A stretch of DNA of 7,057 bases. Source: DASUSF01 sp036375275. GTDB taxonomy: Bacteria > Pseudomonadota > Alphaproteobacteria > Geminicoccales > Geminicoccaceae. The notes under the pieces are model-generated. The model searched no databases. It saw nothing but the letters and a program-made list of their open reading frames with translations, and was not told the DNA's origin. Location of the stretch: the NCBI GenBank assembly GCA_036375275.1, contig DASUSF010000505.1, positions 1-7,057 of the forward strand, given 5' to 3'. Positions 1 through 6,961 of the stretch are shown one piece after another. Each line of letters starts with the position of its first letter. The first letter of the stretch is position 1. Made by a program: the position numbers and the translations under genes.

Positions 1-1041
<1,041 letters not shown>

Positions 1042-1076
1042 CGACGGTCCCCGGAGGCTGAAGCACGAGCGGGCTC

Positions 1077-1105
1077 ATGAAGAACGCGCCACGACGGCAA
1101 GTCAA
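1077..1105 (-). promoter_or_regulatory. Candidate fumC promoter
   Basis: On the minus strand TTGACT (1105-1100, five of six matches to the -35 consensus) is followed after exactly 17 bases by CTTCAT (1082-1077, three of six matches to the -10 consensus). Transcription would start near 1070, giving a short leader before the fumC ATG at 1041. The -35 is conspicuous in such GC-rich DNA, but the -10 is poor, so this is a tentative sigma-70-type call. Confidence 0.35.
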
Positions 1106-1111
1106 TCGCCG

Positions 1112-1132
1112 AGCGGGACCCGCTTTTCCCGC
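1112..1132 (+). promoter_or_regulatory. Overlapping inverted repeats in the fumC / membrane-protein divergent spacer
   Basis: AGCGGG (1112-1117) and CCCGCT (1119-1124) form a 13-base palindrome followed by a run of four T (1124-1127), which resembles a small terminator hairpin on the plus strand. The same GCGGGA (1113-1118) is also fully complementary to TCCCGC (1127-1132), so two mutually exclusive stems can be drawn. The palindrome lies 6 bases upstream of the candidate fumC -35, so an operator role is equally possible. Repeats of this size are expected by chance in GC-rich DNA. Confidence 0.25.
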
Positions 1133-1144
1133 CTGCGGCAGCGA

Positions 1145-1159
1145 CGCCTGAGCGAGGCG
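1145..1159 (+). promoter_or_regulatory. Small hairpin covering the ribosome-binding site of the 82-residue membrane protein
   Basis: CGCCT (1145-1149) pairs with AGGCG (1155-1159) across the 5-base loop GAGCG, directly abutting the ATG at 1160. The only Shine-Dalgarno-like bases, GAGG at 1154-1157, fall in this structure and are only 2 bases from the ATG. Translation initiation may therefore be weak or structure-dependent. This is inferred from base pairing alone. Confidence 0.25.
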
Positions 1160-1408
1160 ATGGCGGTCGATCCCTGGACCTGGTACTGGCTGTCGGTGGT
1201 GGCGCTCACCCTGCTCATCTTCCTGCCGGTGAGCCGGCTGATCTGGGTGCTGGCGGTGCGGCGGCTCGAGCGGCGCCGGGGCGACCTCCTGACCATCGAC
1301 GAGCGGAAGGGGCAGCTGATCCGCGCGCGCTTTCTCGGCCTCCTGCTCAGCGCCCTGTTCTCGCTGCTGTTCAACTACCAGATCCTCGGCATGTCGGACC
1401 TGCCCTGA
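1160..1408 (+). CDS. Small two-helix inner-membrane protein of unknown function (82 aa)
   Basis: I do not recognise the family. The protein has two strongly hydrophobic segments, about residues 8-33 (rich in Trp, Leu and Val) and 58-77. They are separated by a highly charged linker (residues 34-57) that begins with the Arg-rich RRLERRR. By the positive-inside rule the linker should be cytoplasmic, with both ends periplasmic, making a hairpin membrane protein. The ATG at 1160 is the only good start immediately before the first helix. The frame is also open upstream (a GTG at 1004), but that part runs antisense to fumC and has no membrane-protein character. The gene ends 7 bases before the TPR gene, and no terminator is visible between them, so the two are probably co-transcribed and may act together. 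The high hydrophobicity and clear charge pattern make it a credible gene despite its size and poor ribosome-binding site. Confidence 0.72.
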   Translation: MAVDPWTWYWLSVVALTLLIFLPVSRLIWVLAVRRLERRRGDLLTIDERKGQLIRARFLGLLLSALFSLLFNYQILGMSDLP

Positions 1409-1415
1409 GCCGACG

Positions 1416-1994
1416 ATGGACGACCGCCTGACCCGGATCCTCAAGCTCATCGCGATCGCGCTCGGCGTGGCCTTCGTGGCCTCGGCGGTCTACGCCAAGT
1501 TCGTCGCCGAGCCGGCGCCGGGCGACATGTCGTACCACGCCGCCAACCGGCTGTTCGAGGACGGCCACTACCAGCGCGCCGCCGCCACCTACCGGGAAGC
1601 GCTCGACGAGGCTCCGGACCACATCCACGCGCTCCGGGGCCTCGCCTGGAGCCTGCACATGGCCGGTGATCACGAGGCGGCGCTGTCGATCTACGACGAG
1701 GCGATCGCAGCCGAGCCCGACTTCGGCGCGACCTATGCCAACCGCGGCATCCTGCTCGACACCATGGGCCGGCACGAGGAGGCGCTCGCCGACTACGAGC
1801 AGGCCCTCGAGCTCGACCCGGGGCTCGCAAACGGGCCGAACTGGCTGACCCGGTTCCTCCGGAACCAGGCCGAGGCGCCACCCGGGATCGACGATCGCGC
1901 CCGGTATCTCCGCGCCGAGCTGGCCAAGCCCGAGGCGGACCGCGTGCTGCGCATCCCCGAGATCGACCGGGAGCAGCGCCCCTACCAGCAATGA
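1416..1994 (+). CDS. Membrane-anchored tetratricopeptide-repeat protein (192 aa)
   Basis: The protein opens with a short charged stretch (MDDRLTRILK) and one hydrophobic helix at about residues 8-27, best read as an uncleaved N-terminal anchor. A periplasmic domain follows with three consecutive 34-residue-type TPR units at about 40-69, 70-103 and 104-137. Each shows the TPR pattern of small and aromatic residues and a closing Pro (EAPDH, AAEPDF, ELDPGL). The second and third units are the clearest, with the helix-B signatures HEAALSIYDEAI and HEEALADYEQAL. The tail of about 55 residues is charged and not recognisable. TPR arrays bind proteins; no enzymatic motif is present, so the partner and process are unknown. 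The ATG at 1416 follows the upstream membrane-protein stop by 7 bases, which suggests translational coupling, and only a weak GAGCC precedes it. The gene is followed by a GC-rich hairpin and is convergent with the lipoprotein gene. Confidence 0.88.
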   Translation: MDDRLTRILKLIAIALGVAFVASAVYAKFVAEPAPGDMSYHAANRLFEDGHYQRAAATYREALDEAPDHIHALRGLAWSLHMAGDHEAALSIYDEAIAAEPDFGATYANRGILLDTMGRHEEALADYEQALELDPGLANGPNWLTRFLRNQAEAPPGIDDRARYLRAELAKPEADRVLRIPEIDREQRPYQQ

Positions 1995-2013
1995 CCGGGC
2001 GGGGCGTGACGCG

Positions 2014-2038
2014 GCCTGCCCGCCTGTCGCGGGTGGGC
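2014..2038 (+). terminator. GC-rich hairpin after the TPR gene, probable terminator
   Basis: GCCTGCCCGC (2014-2023) pairs with GCGGGTGGGC (2029-2038) over a 5-base loop, giving a 10-pair stem that includes two adjacent G-U wobbles. It starts 20 bases after the stop of the TPR gene and just before the end of the convergent lipoprotein gene. The wobbles become A-C mismatches on the other strand, so it suits plus-strand transcripts better. There is no strong U tract (TGTCCT follows), so it is not a classical intrinsic terminator. Confidence 0.4.
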
Positions 2039-2043
2039 TGTCC

Positions 2044-2481
2044 TCATGGCAGCGGCACCGGGTCGGCGTCGTCCGGGACCGGGGGCGGCGGCTCGGCGGG
2101 GACCGGGACCGCAACGTAGCGATAGGGGCTGATCACGTACGGGGGCCCGCAGTTGGCGGCGAGGCCGTCGCCGAGGGTTGCCGAGGTCGGTCCGGCGAGA
2201 CGCGGCTCCGAAAGCGCCACCAGGGCGCTGGTCGGCGCCGCCACCACCGCGCTCGCGACGCACACGATCCCCTTGAAGGCCAGCAGGAAGGGCGTCCCGA
2301 GCACGCTCAGCGCCGCGTCGCCCGGATGCACGACGCGCTCGTAGACCACTTCCGGCGGCGGTTCCCCGACGACGACCGTCCCGGTCCCCGCGACGGGCGG
2401 GCCGGTCAGCACCTCCGGCGGGGACTCCGAAGCGGCGCAGCCCGCCAGGGCCGCGGCCATCCACGCGATCACGGCGCGCAT
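2044..2481 (-). CDS. Small proline-rich lipoprotein of unknown function (145 aa)
   Basis: The N-terminus is a lipoprotein signal peptide: one Arg, a hydrophobic run, then the lipobox L12-A13-G14-C15. The mature protein should be lipidated at C15 and tethered to a membrane. Beyond this come a Pro/Gly/Val-rich linker (about 21-46), a hydrophobic segment at about 58-90 containing GTPFLLAFKG, a conserved-looking LGDGLAANCGPPYV (103-116), and a very Pro-rich tail (123-145). C74 and C111 are the only other cysteines in the mature part. I do not recognise a named family. The start is fixed at 2481 by AGGAG 7 bases upstream and by the immediate signal peptide. The frame extends 20 residues further, but that version would bury the signal. 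The gene stands alone on its strand: convergent with the TPR gene (49-base gap) and divergent from the PEPC gene. Confidence 0.82.
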   Translation of the reverse strand: MRAVIAWMAAALAGCAASESPPEVLTGPPVAGTGTVVVGEPPPEVVYERVVHPGDAALSVLGTPFLLAFKGIVCVASAVVAAPTSALVALSEPRLAGPTSATLGDGLAANCGPPYVISPYRYVAVPVPAEPPPPVPDDADPVPLP

Positions 2482-2488
2482 CTCGGAT

Positions 2489-2493
2489 CTCCT
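2489..2493 (-). promoter_or_regulatory. Ribosome-binding site of the lipoprotein gene
   Basis: AGGAG on the minus strand lies 7 bases upstream of the ATG at 2481. It is the best Shine-Dalgarno match in the window and decides the start in favour of the lipoprotein signal peptide over the longer in-frame version beginning at 2541. Confidence 0.8.
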
Positions 2494-2512
2494 GTCCGCG
2501 CAGCCAGGCGCC

Positions 2513-2527
2513 GCCCCTGCCAGGGGC
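2513..2527. repeat. Perfect 15-base palindrome upstream of the lipoprotein gene
   Basis: GCCCCTG (2513-2519) and CAGGGGC (2521-2527) are exact reverse complements around a single central C. It lies 31 bases upstream of the lipoprotein ATG, in the divergent spacer shared with the PEPC gene, so it could be an operator or a leader hairpin. At this base composition about one such palindrome is expected by chance in a window of this size, so only its position makes it notable. Confidence 0.25.
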
Positions 2528-2653
2528 ACCTCCGGCCGCAACCTCCCTCGCCATCATGACCGTAGCGGCCCGCCGCATCCAGGCCCCCGACATGCGGCTT
2601 CGCTGCCTGCCAGCGGCGGAGCGGCGTCGCTCTTGCCGCGAAACGCGCGTAAT

Positions 2654-2691
2654 GTGACGCTCGAGGATCGGCCGGATCCGCCGGCGGTCAC
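2654..2691 (+). repeat. Nested inverted repeats in the presumed leader of the PEPC gene
   Basis: GTGAC (2654-2658) is complementary to GTCAC (2687-2691), and inside it GCCGG (2671-2675) is complementary to CCGGC (2681-2685) across ATCCG. The structure ends 21 bases before the GTG start at 2713, just upstream of the ribosome-binding site. I found no convincing -35/-10 pair in this 231-base spacer. Both stems are only 5 bp, so a regulatory role is speculative. Confidence 0.2.
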
Positions 2692-2700
2692 GAACCAGAC

Positions 2701-2707
2701 GGGAAGG
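2701..2707 (+). promoter_or_regulatory. Ribosome-binding site of the PEPC gene
   Basis: GGGAAGG lies 5 bases before the GTG at 2713. It supports GTG initiation, since the first ATG in that frame is not reached until residue 236, well after the catalytic TAHPT motif. Confidence 0.6.
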
Positions 2708-2712
2708 TTCAG

Positions 2713-5712
2713 GTGGCGGCCAGGATCAAGCGAGTGCGGGGCGACCTCGAGCGCCGCCGGCCCGACCCCACAGCCGGGGACGGCGCATCGGCGGCCGATC
2801 CGGACGCGCTGATCGAGGGTCTCGCTGGCGAGCTGGCCGGGCTCCGCGCGGCGAGCGAGGAGGATCCGTTCAGCAGCCCGATCCAGCTGCTCGCGCTCCG
2901 GCTGCGTCGGCGGCTGGACCTGGGCGAGCTGACGCTCGGCGCGGTCGAGGCGCTGGTCCAGCGCCTCACGGTCCGCTCCTTCGTCCGGCGGAGCGAGCGA
3001 CTGTCGGCGTGGCTGGGCGCGGTCAGGCCCGAGGCGAACCTGGAGCGGCTGCGCGCGCTGATCGGGCAGCTCGCGCGGGACCCGGATACCGGCCAGCCGG
3101 TCGCCTTCGAGCGCTTTCGCGAGGTGGTCGAGCGCGAGCACTTCGGCGTCGTGTTCACGGCGCACCCGACCTTCTCGCTCGCCCGCGAGCTCCAGGAGAT
3201 CCTGATCGGGCTGGCGCTCGAGCCAGAGGCAGCCGGCGCGCCGCGGGCGGCGGAGCTGACGGCGCGCGCCGAAGCGCTGGAGCACAAGCCGGACCAGCCG
3301 CTCGACCTCGCCGAGGAGCATGCCCAGTCGCTGCACGCGATCCAGAACCTGCTCCGGGTGATCCGCCGCCTGTACGGCCTGGTCTTCGACGTGGCGGCAG
3401 AACTCTGGCCGGAGCGCTGGATGGAGCTCGAGCCGAGGCTGGTCACGGTCGCGAGCTGGGTCGGCTACGACCTCGACGGCCGCTCCGACATCCCCTGGAC
3501 GCTGACCTTCGAGAAGCGGCTCAAGGTCCAGGTCCTGCAGCTCCGCCGCTACCGCCAGGAGGTGCTGCGGCTCCGCCGCTCGCTCGCGAAGGACGCACCG
3601 TCAGCCGACCTGCTCGAGCTCCTCGACGCCCGCCTCGCGCTCGCGATCAAGCAGGCGGAGGACGAGATCCCGGTCTTCGCCGCGGACGCCGGAACCGACC
3701 CGAAGGCCTGGCGGCGTCAGCTCGCGCGCGCGGCCCGGACGATGCACGACGGACGCGCCTCGAGGCTCACCTCCACCACCGGGTTGACCGAGCTCCTGGA
3801 GCGGGCGATCCGCCTCGAGACCGACCACGCGGCGCGCCTGGACCTCGCGGTGCTGCGCGCCGAGATGGCGACCCATGGTCTCGGCCTCGCGCGGACCCAC
3901 ACCCGGATCAACGCGCGACAGCTGCACAACGCGGTCCGCAAGCTGATCGGAATGGATCATGCGCCGGACGATCCGAGCTTCCGGCTGTCGTACCTGAACG
4001 CGATCAGCGGCCTGATCGACGAGGCGAGCGCGGAGACCATCAACTTCGGCTCGCTGCTCGCCGAGAAGGCGACGGCGCGGCGGGTGTTCATGATCATCGC
4101 GCAGATGTTGAAGTACCTGGACGCGGACCAGCCGATCCGTTTCCTGATCGCGGAGTGCGAGACCGGGTTCACGCTGCTCACCGCGCTCTACCTCGCCCGC
4201 CTGTTCGGGGTCGAGGACAAGGTCGAGATCTCACCCCTGTTCGAGACCCGGGTCGGCCTCGAGCAGGGGCCGCGGGTGATCGCGGAGGCGCTCCGGGTCC
4301 CGGCGTTCCGCGACTACGTCCGCCGCCACGGGCGGCTGTACGTGCAGACCGGCTACTCCGATGCCGGACGCTATGTCGGCCAGATCGCCGCGGCGCATGC
4401 GATCGAGCGGCTCAGGCGCGGCATCGCGCGGGAGCTCGCGTATCAGGATCTGCACGAGATCGAGCTCGTGATCTTCGACACCCACGGCGAATCGATCGGG
4501 CGCGGCGGCCACCCCGCCAGCCTCGCCGACCGCCTCGCCTACCTCGACCCGCCGGCCACCCGCGCCGAGTTCGCGCGGCTCGGGATCGCCGCCAAGCAGG
4601 AGGTCACCTTCCAGGGTGGCGACGGCTATCTCCTGTTCGTCCGCGAGGAGTCGGCGCTCGCGGTGCTGACCCGGATCATGGAGCACGTGCTCGACCGCCC
4701 CGACGAGGGCGACGACCCGTTCTATCGTGAGGCCGACTACGTCCAGGAGTTCTTCGCGGTCATCCACCGCTTCAACGCCCGGATCATGGACGACCCGGCC
4801 TACGGCGCCTTGCTTGGCGCCCTCGGCGCCAACCTGCTCGAGCGCTCCGGCTCGCGGCCGCTCAAGCGCCAGCACGACAGCTGGCAGGGTCAGATCAGCC
4901 TCGAGCACCCGAGCCAGCTGCGCGCCATCCCCCACAACGCCATCCTTCAGCAGATGGGCTTCCTCGCCAACACCATCGGCGGGCTCGGCGAGGCGGTGGC
5001 CAAGGACCCGGAGCGCTTCCAGCGGCTGTACGAGGAGAGTCCGCGGTTCCGTCGCCTGATGACCATGGTCGAGCACGCCTTCATGTACAGCGACCTCGTG
5101 GTGCTGAAGGCCTACATCGATCTCTTCGACCCCGGCGTCTGGCTGACGCGCGCGAGCCGCCGCGGCGACGAGCCGCGCGCCGAGGAGCTGATCCTGATCG
5201 CGGGTGCCGTGGAGAAGGCGGGCCTGCACAACCGGCTGGCCCGGGCGTGGCGCATCCTGATCCGCGACTACATGGCCCTCGCAGCGGCGCTCCGCGAGCA
5301 CCGGCGGCGGACCCGCCAGTCCGGCGCCGAGCCGATCGCGGTCGATGCCGAGGCGCGGGACGTCATGCACCTCCTGCACGCGAGCCGGATCGCGCTGATC
5401 CAGGGTCTCTACGCCCACGCCGTCCGGCTCCCGGACTTCAGCCCGCGCCACGACCTGAACCGCGAGAGCCTGATCGCGCGGCTCCTCCAGCTCGACGTCG
5501 ACACCGCGCTGATGCAGCTCGCCGACATCTTCCCGATCCTCGAGATCGACGACGAGGGCCTCGATTTCGGCGAGCCCGCGACGTACGCCAGCGTCGAGAA
5601 CCAGTCCTACGCCCTCGAGCACGCCCAGATCTTCCAGCCGATGGGGCGCCTGCACGGCCTGATCCGACGGATCAGCGGCGCCGTGATCCACAACATCGGC
5701 GCGCTCGGCTGA
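2713..5712 (+). CDS. ppc: Divergent phosphoenolpyruvate carboxylase (999 aa)
   Basis: PEP carboxylase makes oxaloacetate from PEP and bicarbonate, an anaplerotic or serine-cycle step in the cytosol. Aligning by eye with E. coli PEPC: FTAHPT at 148-153 gives catalytic H151 (E. coli H138); R398 matches R396; PLFET gives metal ligand E511 (E506); GYSD gives D550 (D543); SIGRGG at 594-599 gives R597 (R587); SRPLKR gives R715 (R699); LRAIP gives R737 (R713); K799 and N994 match allosteric aspartate ligands K773 and N881. Three usual active-site residues differ: R553 for K546, D589 for H579 and H591 for R581. The region between R715 and R737 is about 8 residues longer, and the C-terminus reads NIGALG rather than ending at NTG. 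At 999 residues it is much longer than the 883-residue E. coli enzyme, with an N-terminal charged extension. GTG start. A divergent PEPC is by far the best call; activity is inferred. Confidence 0.92.
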   Translation: MAARIKRVRGDLERRRPDPTAGDGASAADPDALIEGLAGELAGLRAASEEDPFSSPIQLLALRLRRRLDLGELTLGAVEALVQRLTVRSFVRRSERLSAWLGAVRPEANLERLRALIGQLARDPDTGQPVAFERFREVVEREHFGVVFTAHPTFSLARELQEILIGLALEPEAAGAPRAAELTARAEALEHKPDQPLDLAEEHAQSLHAIQNLLRVIRRLYGLVFDVAAELWPERWMELEPRLVTVASWVGYDLDGRSDIPWTLTFEKRLKVQVLQLRRYRQEVLRLRRSLAKDAPSADLLELLDARLALAIKQAEDEIPVFAADAGTDPKAWRRQLARAARTMHDGRASRLTSTTGLTELLERAIRLETDHAARLDLAVLRAEMATHGLGLARTHTRINARQLHNAVRKLIGMDHAPDDPSFRLSYLNAISGLIDEASAETINFGSLLAEKATARRVFMIIAQMLKYLDADQPIRFLIAECETGFTLLTALYLARLFGVEDKVEISPLFETRVGLEQGPRVIAEALRVPAFRDYVRRHGRLYVQTGYSDAGRYVGQIAAAHAIERLRRGIARELAYQDLHEIELVIFDTHGESIGRGGHPASLADRLAYLDPPATRAEFARLGIAAKQEVTFQGGDGYLLFVREESALAVLTRIMEHVLDRPDEGDDPFYREADYVQEFFAVIHRFNARIMDDPAYGALLGALGANLLERSGSRPLKRQHDSWQGQISLEHPSQLRAIPHNAILQQMGFLANTIGGLGEAVAKDPERFQRLYEESPRFRRLMTMVEHAFMYSDLVVLKAYIDLFDPGVWLTRASRRGDEPRAEELILIAGAVEKAGLHNRLARAWRILIRDYMALAAALREHRRRTRQSGAEPIAVDAEARDVMHLLHASRIALIQGLYAHAVRLPDFSPRHDLNRESLIARLLQLDVDTALMQLADIFPILEIDDEGLDFGEPATYASVENQSYALEHAQIFQPMGRLHGLIRRISGAVIHNIGALG

Positions 5713-5743
5713 TCTCGGGGCTCGCTCGCCCGCTCTGCTCACG

Positions 5744-5766
5744 CCCCTGCGCTGAGACGCGCGGGG
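5744..5766. terminator. Possible hairpin between the convergent PEPC and aminotransferase genes
   Basis: In the 58-base gap between the two convergent stop codons, CCCC-T-GCG (5744-5751) can pair with CGC-GGGG (5760-5766) with one bulged T and an 8-base loop. No T-rich tract follows on either strand. Its location suits a shared terminator, but the structure is modest. Confidence 0.3.
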
Positions 5767-5770
5767 ACGA

Positions 5771-6961
5771 TCAGCCGGCCGGCACCGATGCCGCCAGATG
5801 GTCGACCGCCGCCTGCACGCCGCCCCGGCCGTGTGGGATGGCGAGGGCCTGCAGCGCCATCTCGATCACGCCGAGGGTGCCGAGGATCATCGGCGCGTTG
5901 ACGTGGCCCATGTGGGCGATCCGGAACGCGCGTCCGCCGAAGGCGCCGATCCCGATCCCAAGCACCACGCCCGCCTGCCGCCGGCAGTAGGCGAGGAGCG
6001 GCACCGGATCCTGCCCGGGCGCCATCAGCACGGTCGTGACCGAGTTGGCGCGGGCCGCGGGATCCGACACGTTGAAGCCGAGCGCCTCCCCCTCCGCCCA
6101 GACCCCGACCGCCGCCCGCGTCGCCTCGGCCAGCAGCCGGTGGCGGTAGACAGCCGCTTCGAGCCCCTCCTGGCGCAGCAGATCGAGCGCCTTCCGGAGC
6201 GCGAACAGCAGGTGCTCCGGTGGCGTGCCGCAGTACTTCTGGTAGTGCAGCTCGCCCTCGCGCTCGGTCCAGTCCCAGTAGCGGGTGCGGAGGTCGGCGA
6301 TCCGGTGCGCGGCCAGCGCCCGCTCGCCGGCGGCGACGAAGCCGAGGCCGGGCGGGGTCATCAGCCCCTTCTGGGAGCCCGACAGCGCGACGTCGACGCC
6401 CCACGCGTCCATCTCGAACGGCATGGTCGCGAGCGAGGCGATGGTGTCGACCATGAGCAGCGCCGGGTGGCCGGCGGCGTCCATCGCGCGGCGGATCGCC
6501 GGGATGTCGTTGACCACTCCCGAAGCGGTGTCGACCTGCACCACCAGCACCGCCTTGATCGCATGCGCGCGGTCGTCGCGGAGCCTGGCCTCGACCGCCT
6601 CGGGGTCGACCGCATGCCGCTCGTCCTGGGCCAGGACCTCGACCTCCACGCCGAGCACCGCGGCCATCTCGCCCCACGCGGTCGCGAAGCGGCCGCTCTC
6701 GAGCACCAGGATCCGCTCGCCGCGCGAGAGCACGTTGACCAGAGCCGCCTCCCAGGCGCCGTGCCCGTTGGCGGCGTAGATGTAGGTTCGCCCGGCGGTC
6801 CGGAAGATGGTCCGGAGGTCGTCGAGGCAGCTCGCGGTGAGCTCGACCAGCGAGCCCGAGTAGATGTCGATCGCCGGGCGGTGCATCGCGCCCAGGACCT
6901 CGTCCGGCACCGTGGTCGGCCCGGGAATGGCGAGAAACTCGCGACCGCTCGCTACCGTCAT
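5771..6961 (-). CDS. Class V PLP aminotransferase, serine-glyoxylate / alanine-glyoxylate type (396 aa)
   Basis: This fold-type I enzyme should transfer an amino group from serine or alanine to glyoxylate, making glycine plus hydroxypyruvate or pyruvate. From the ATG at 6961 the features run: FLAIPGPT (9-16), the opening typical of the family; NGHGAWEAAL (65-74), the cofactor phosphate loop; VDTIASL with D172, the PLP-ring aspartate; SGSQKGLMTPPG with K198, the Schiff-base lysine; the RYWDW segment (227-231); and GGRAFRIAHMG with substrate-carboxylate R347. The D172-K198 spacing equals that of human AGT (D183-K209). RYWDW and QKGLM..PPG favour the bacterial serine-glyoxylate (SgaA-like) branch; pyridoxamine-pyruvate aminotransferase is a related alternative. 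An in-frame GTG at 7030 would add 23 basic, low-complexity residues, and the family opening argues against it. The ribosome-binding site at 6961 is weak (GGGA, 7 bases). Convergent with the PEPC gene. Confidence 0.9.
   Translation of the reverse strand: MTVASGREFLAIPGPTTVPDEVLGAMHRPAIDIYSGSLVELTASCLDDLRTIFRTAGRTYIYAANGHGAWEAALVNVLSRGERILVLESGRFATAWGEMAAVLGVEVEVLAQDERHAVDPEAVEARLRDDRAHAIKAVLVVQVDTASGVVNDIPAIRRAMDAAGHPALLMVDTIASLATMPFEMDAWGVDVALSGSQKGLMTPPGLGFVAAGERALAAHRIADLRTRYWDWTEREGELHYQKYCGTPPEHLLFALRKALDLLRQEGLEAAVYRHRLLAEATRAAVGVWAEGEALGFNVSDPAARANSVTTVLMAPGQDPVPLLAYCRRQAGVVLGIGIGAFGGRAFRIAHMGHVNAPMILGTLGVIEMALQALAIPHGRGGVQAAVDHLAASVPAG

Noticed and set aside
1371..2114. 247-residue minus-strand open frame opposite the TPR gene
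   Set aside because: The opposite strand encodes three clear TPR units and an anchor helix. This frame shows no domain and also collides with the lipoprotein gene end.
2651..2656. AT-containing hexamer (AATGTG / TAATGT) upstream of PEPC considered as a -10 box
   Set aside because: The only -35-like sequence nearby (TTGCCG) is about 11 bases away, which is incompatible with a sigma-70 promoter.
2554..3336. 260-residue minus-strand open frame opposite the start of PEPC
   Set aside because: It is a shadow of the PEPC N-terminus, with Arg/Leu/Glu-rich composition and no recognisable motif.
4231..5742. 503-residue minus-strand open frame
   Set aside because: It is antisense to the most conserved part of PEPC. 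Its Val/Glu/Arg/Leu-rich composition is what reverse reading of GC-biased codons produces.
5739..6677. 312-residue minus-strand open frame overlapping the aminotransferase
   Set aside because: It is out of frame with the aminotransferase that carries K198, D172 and R347, and its product is Gly/Arg/Ala low-complexity.
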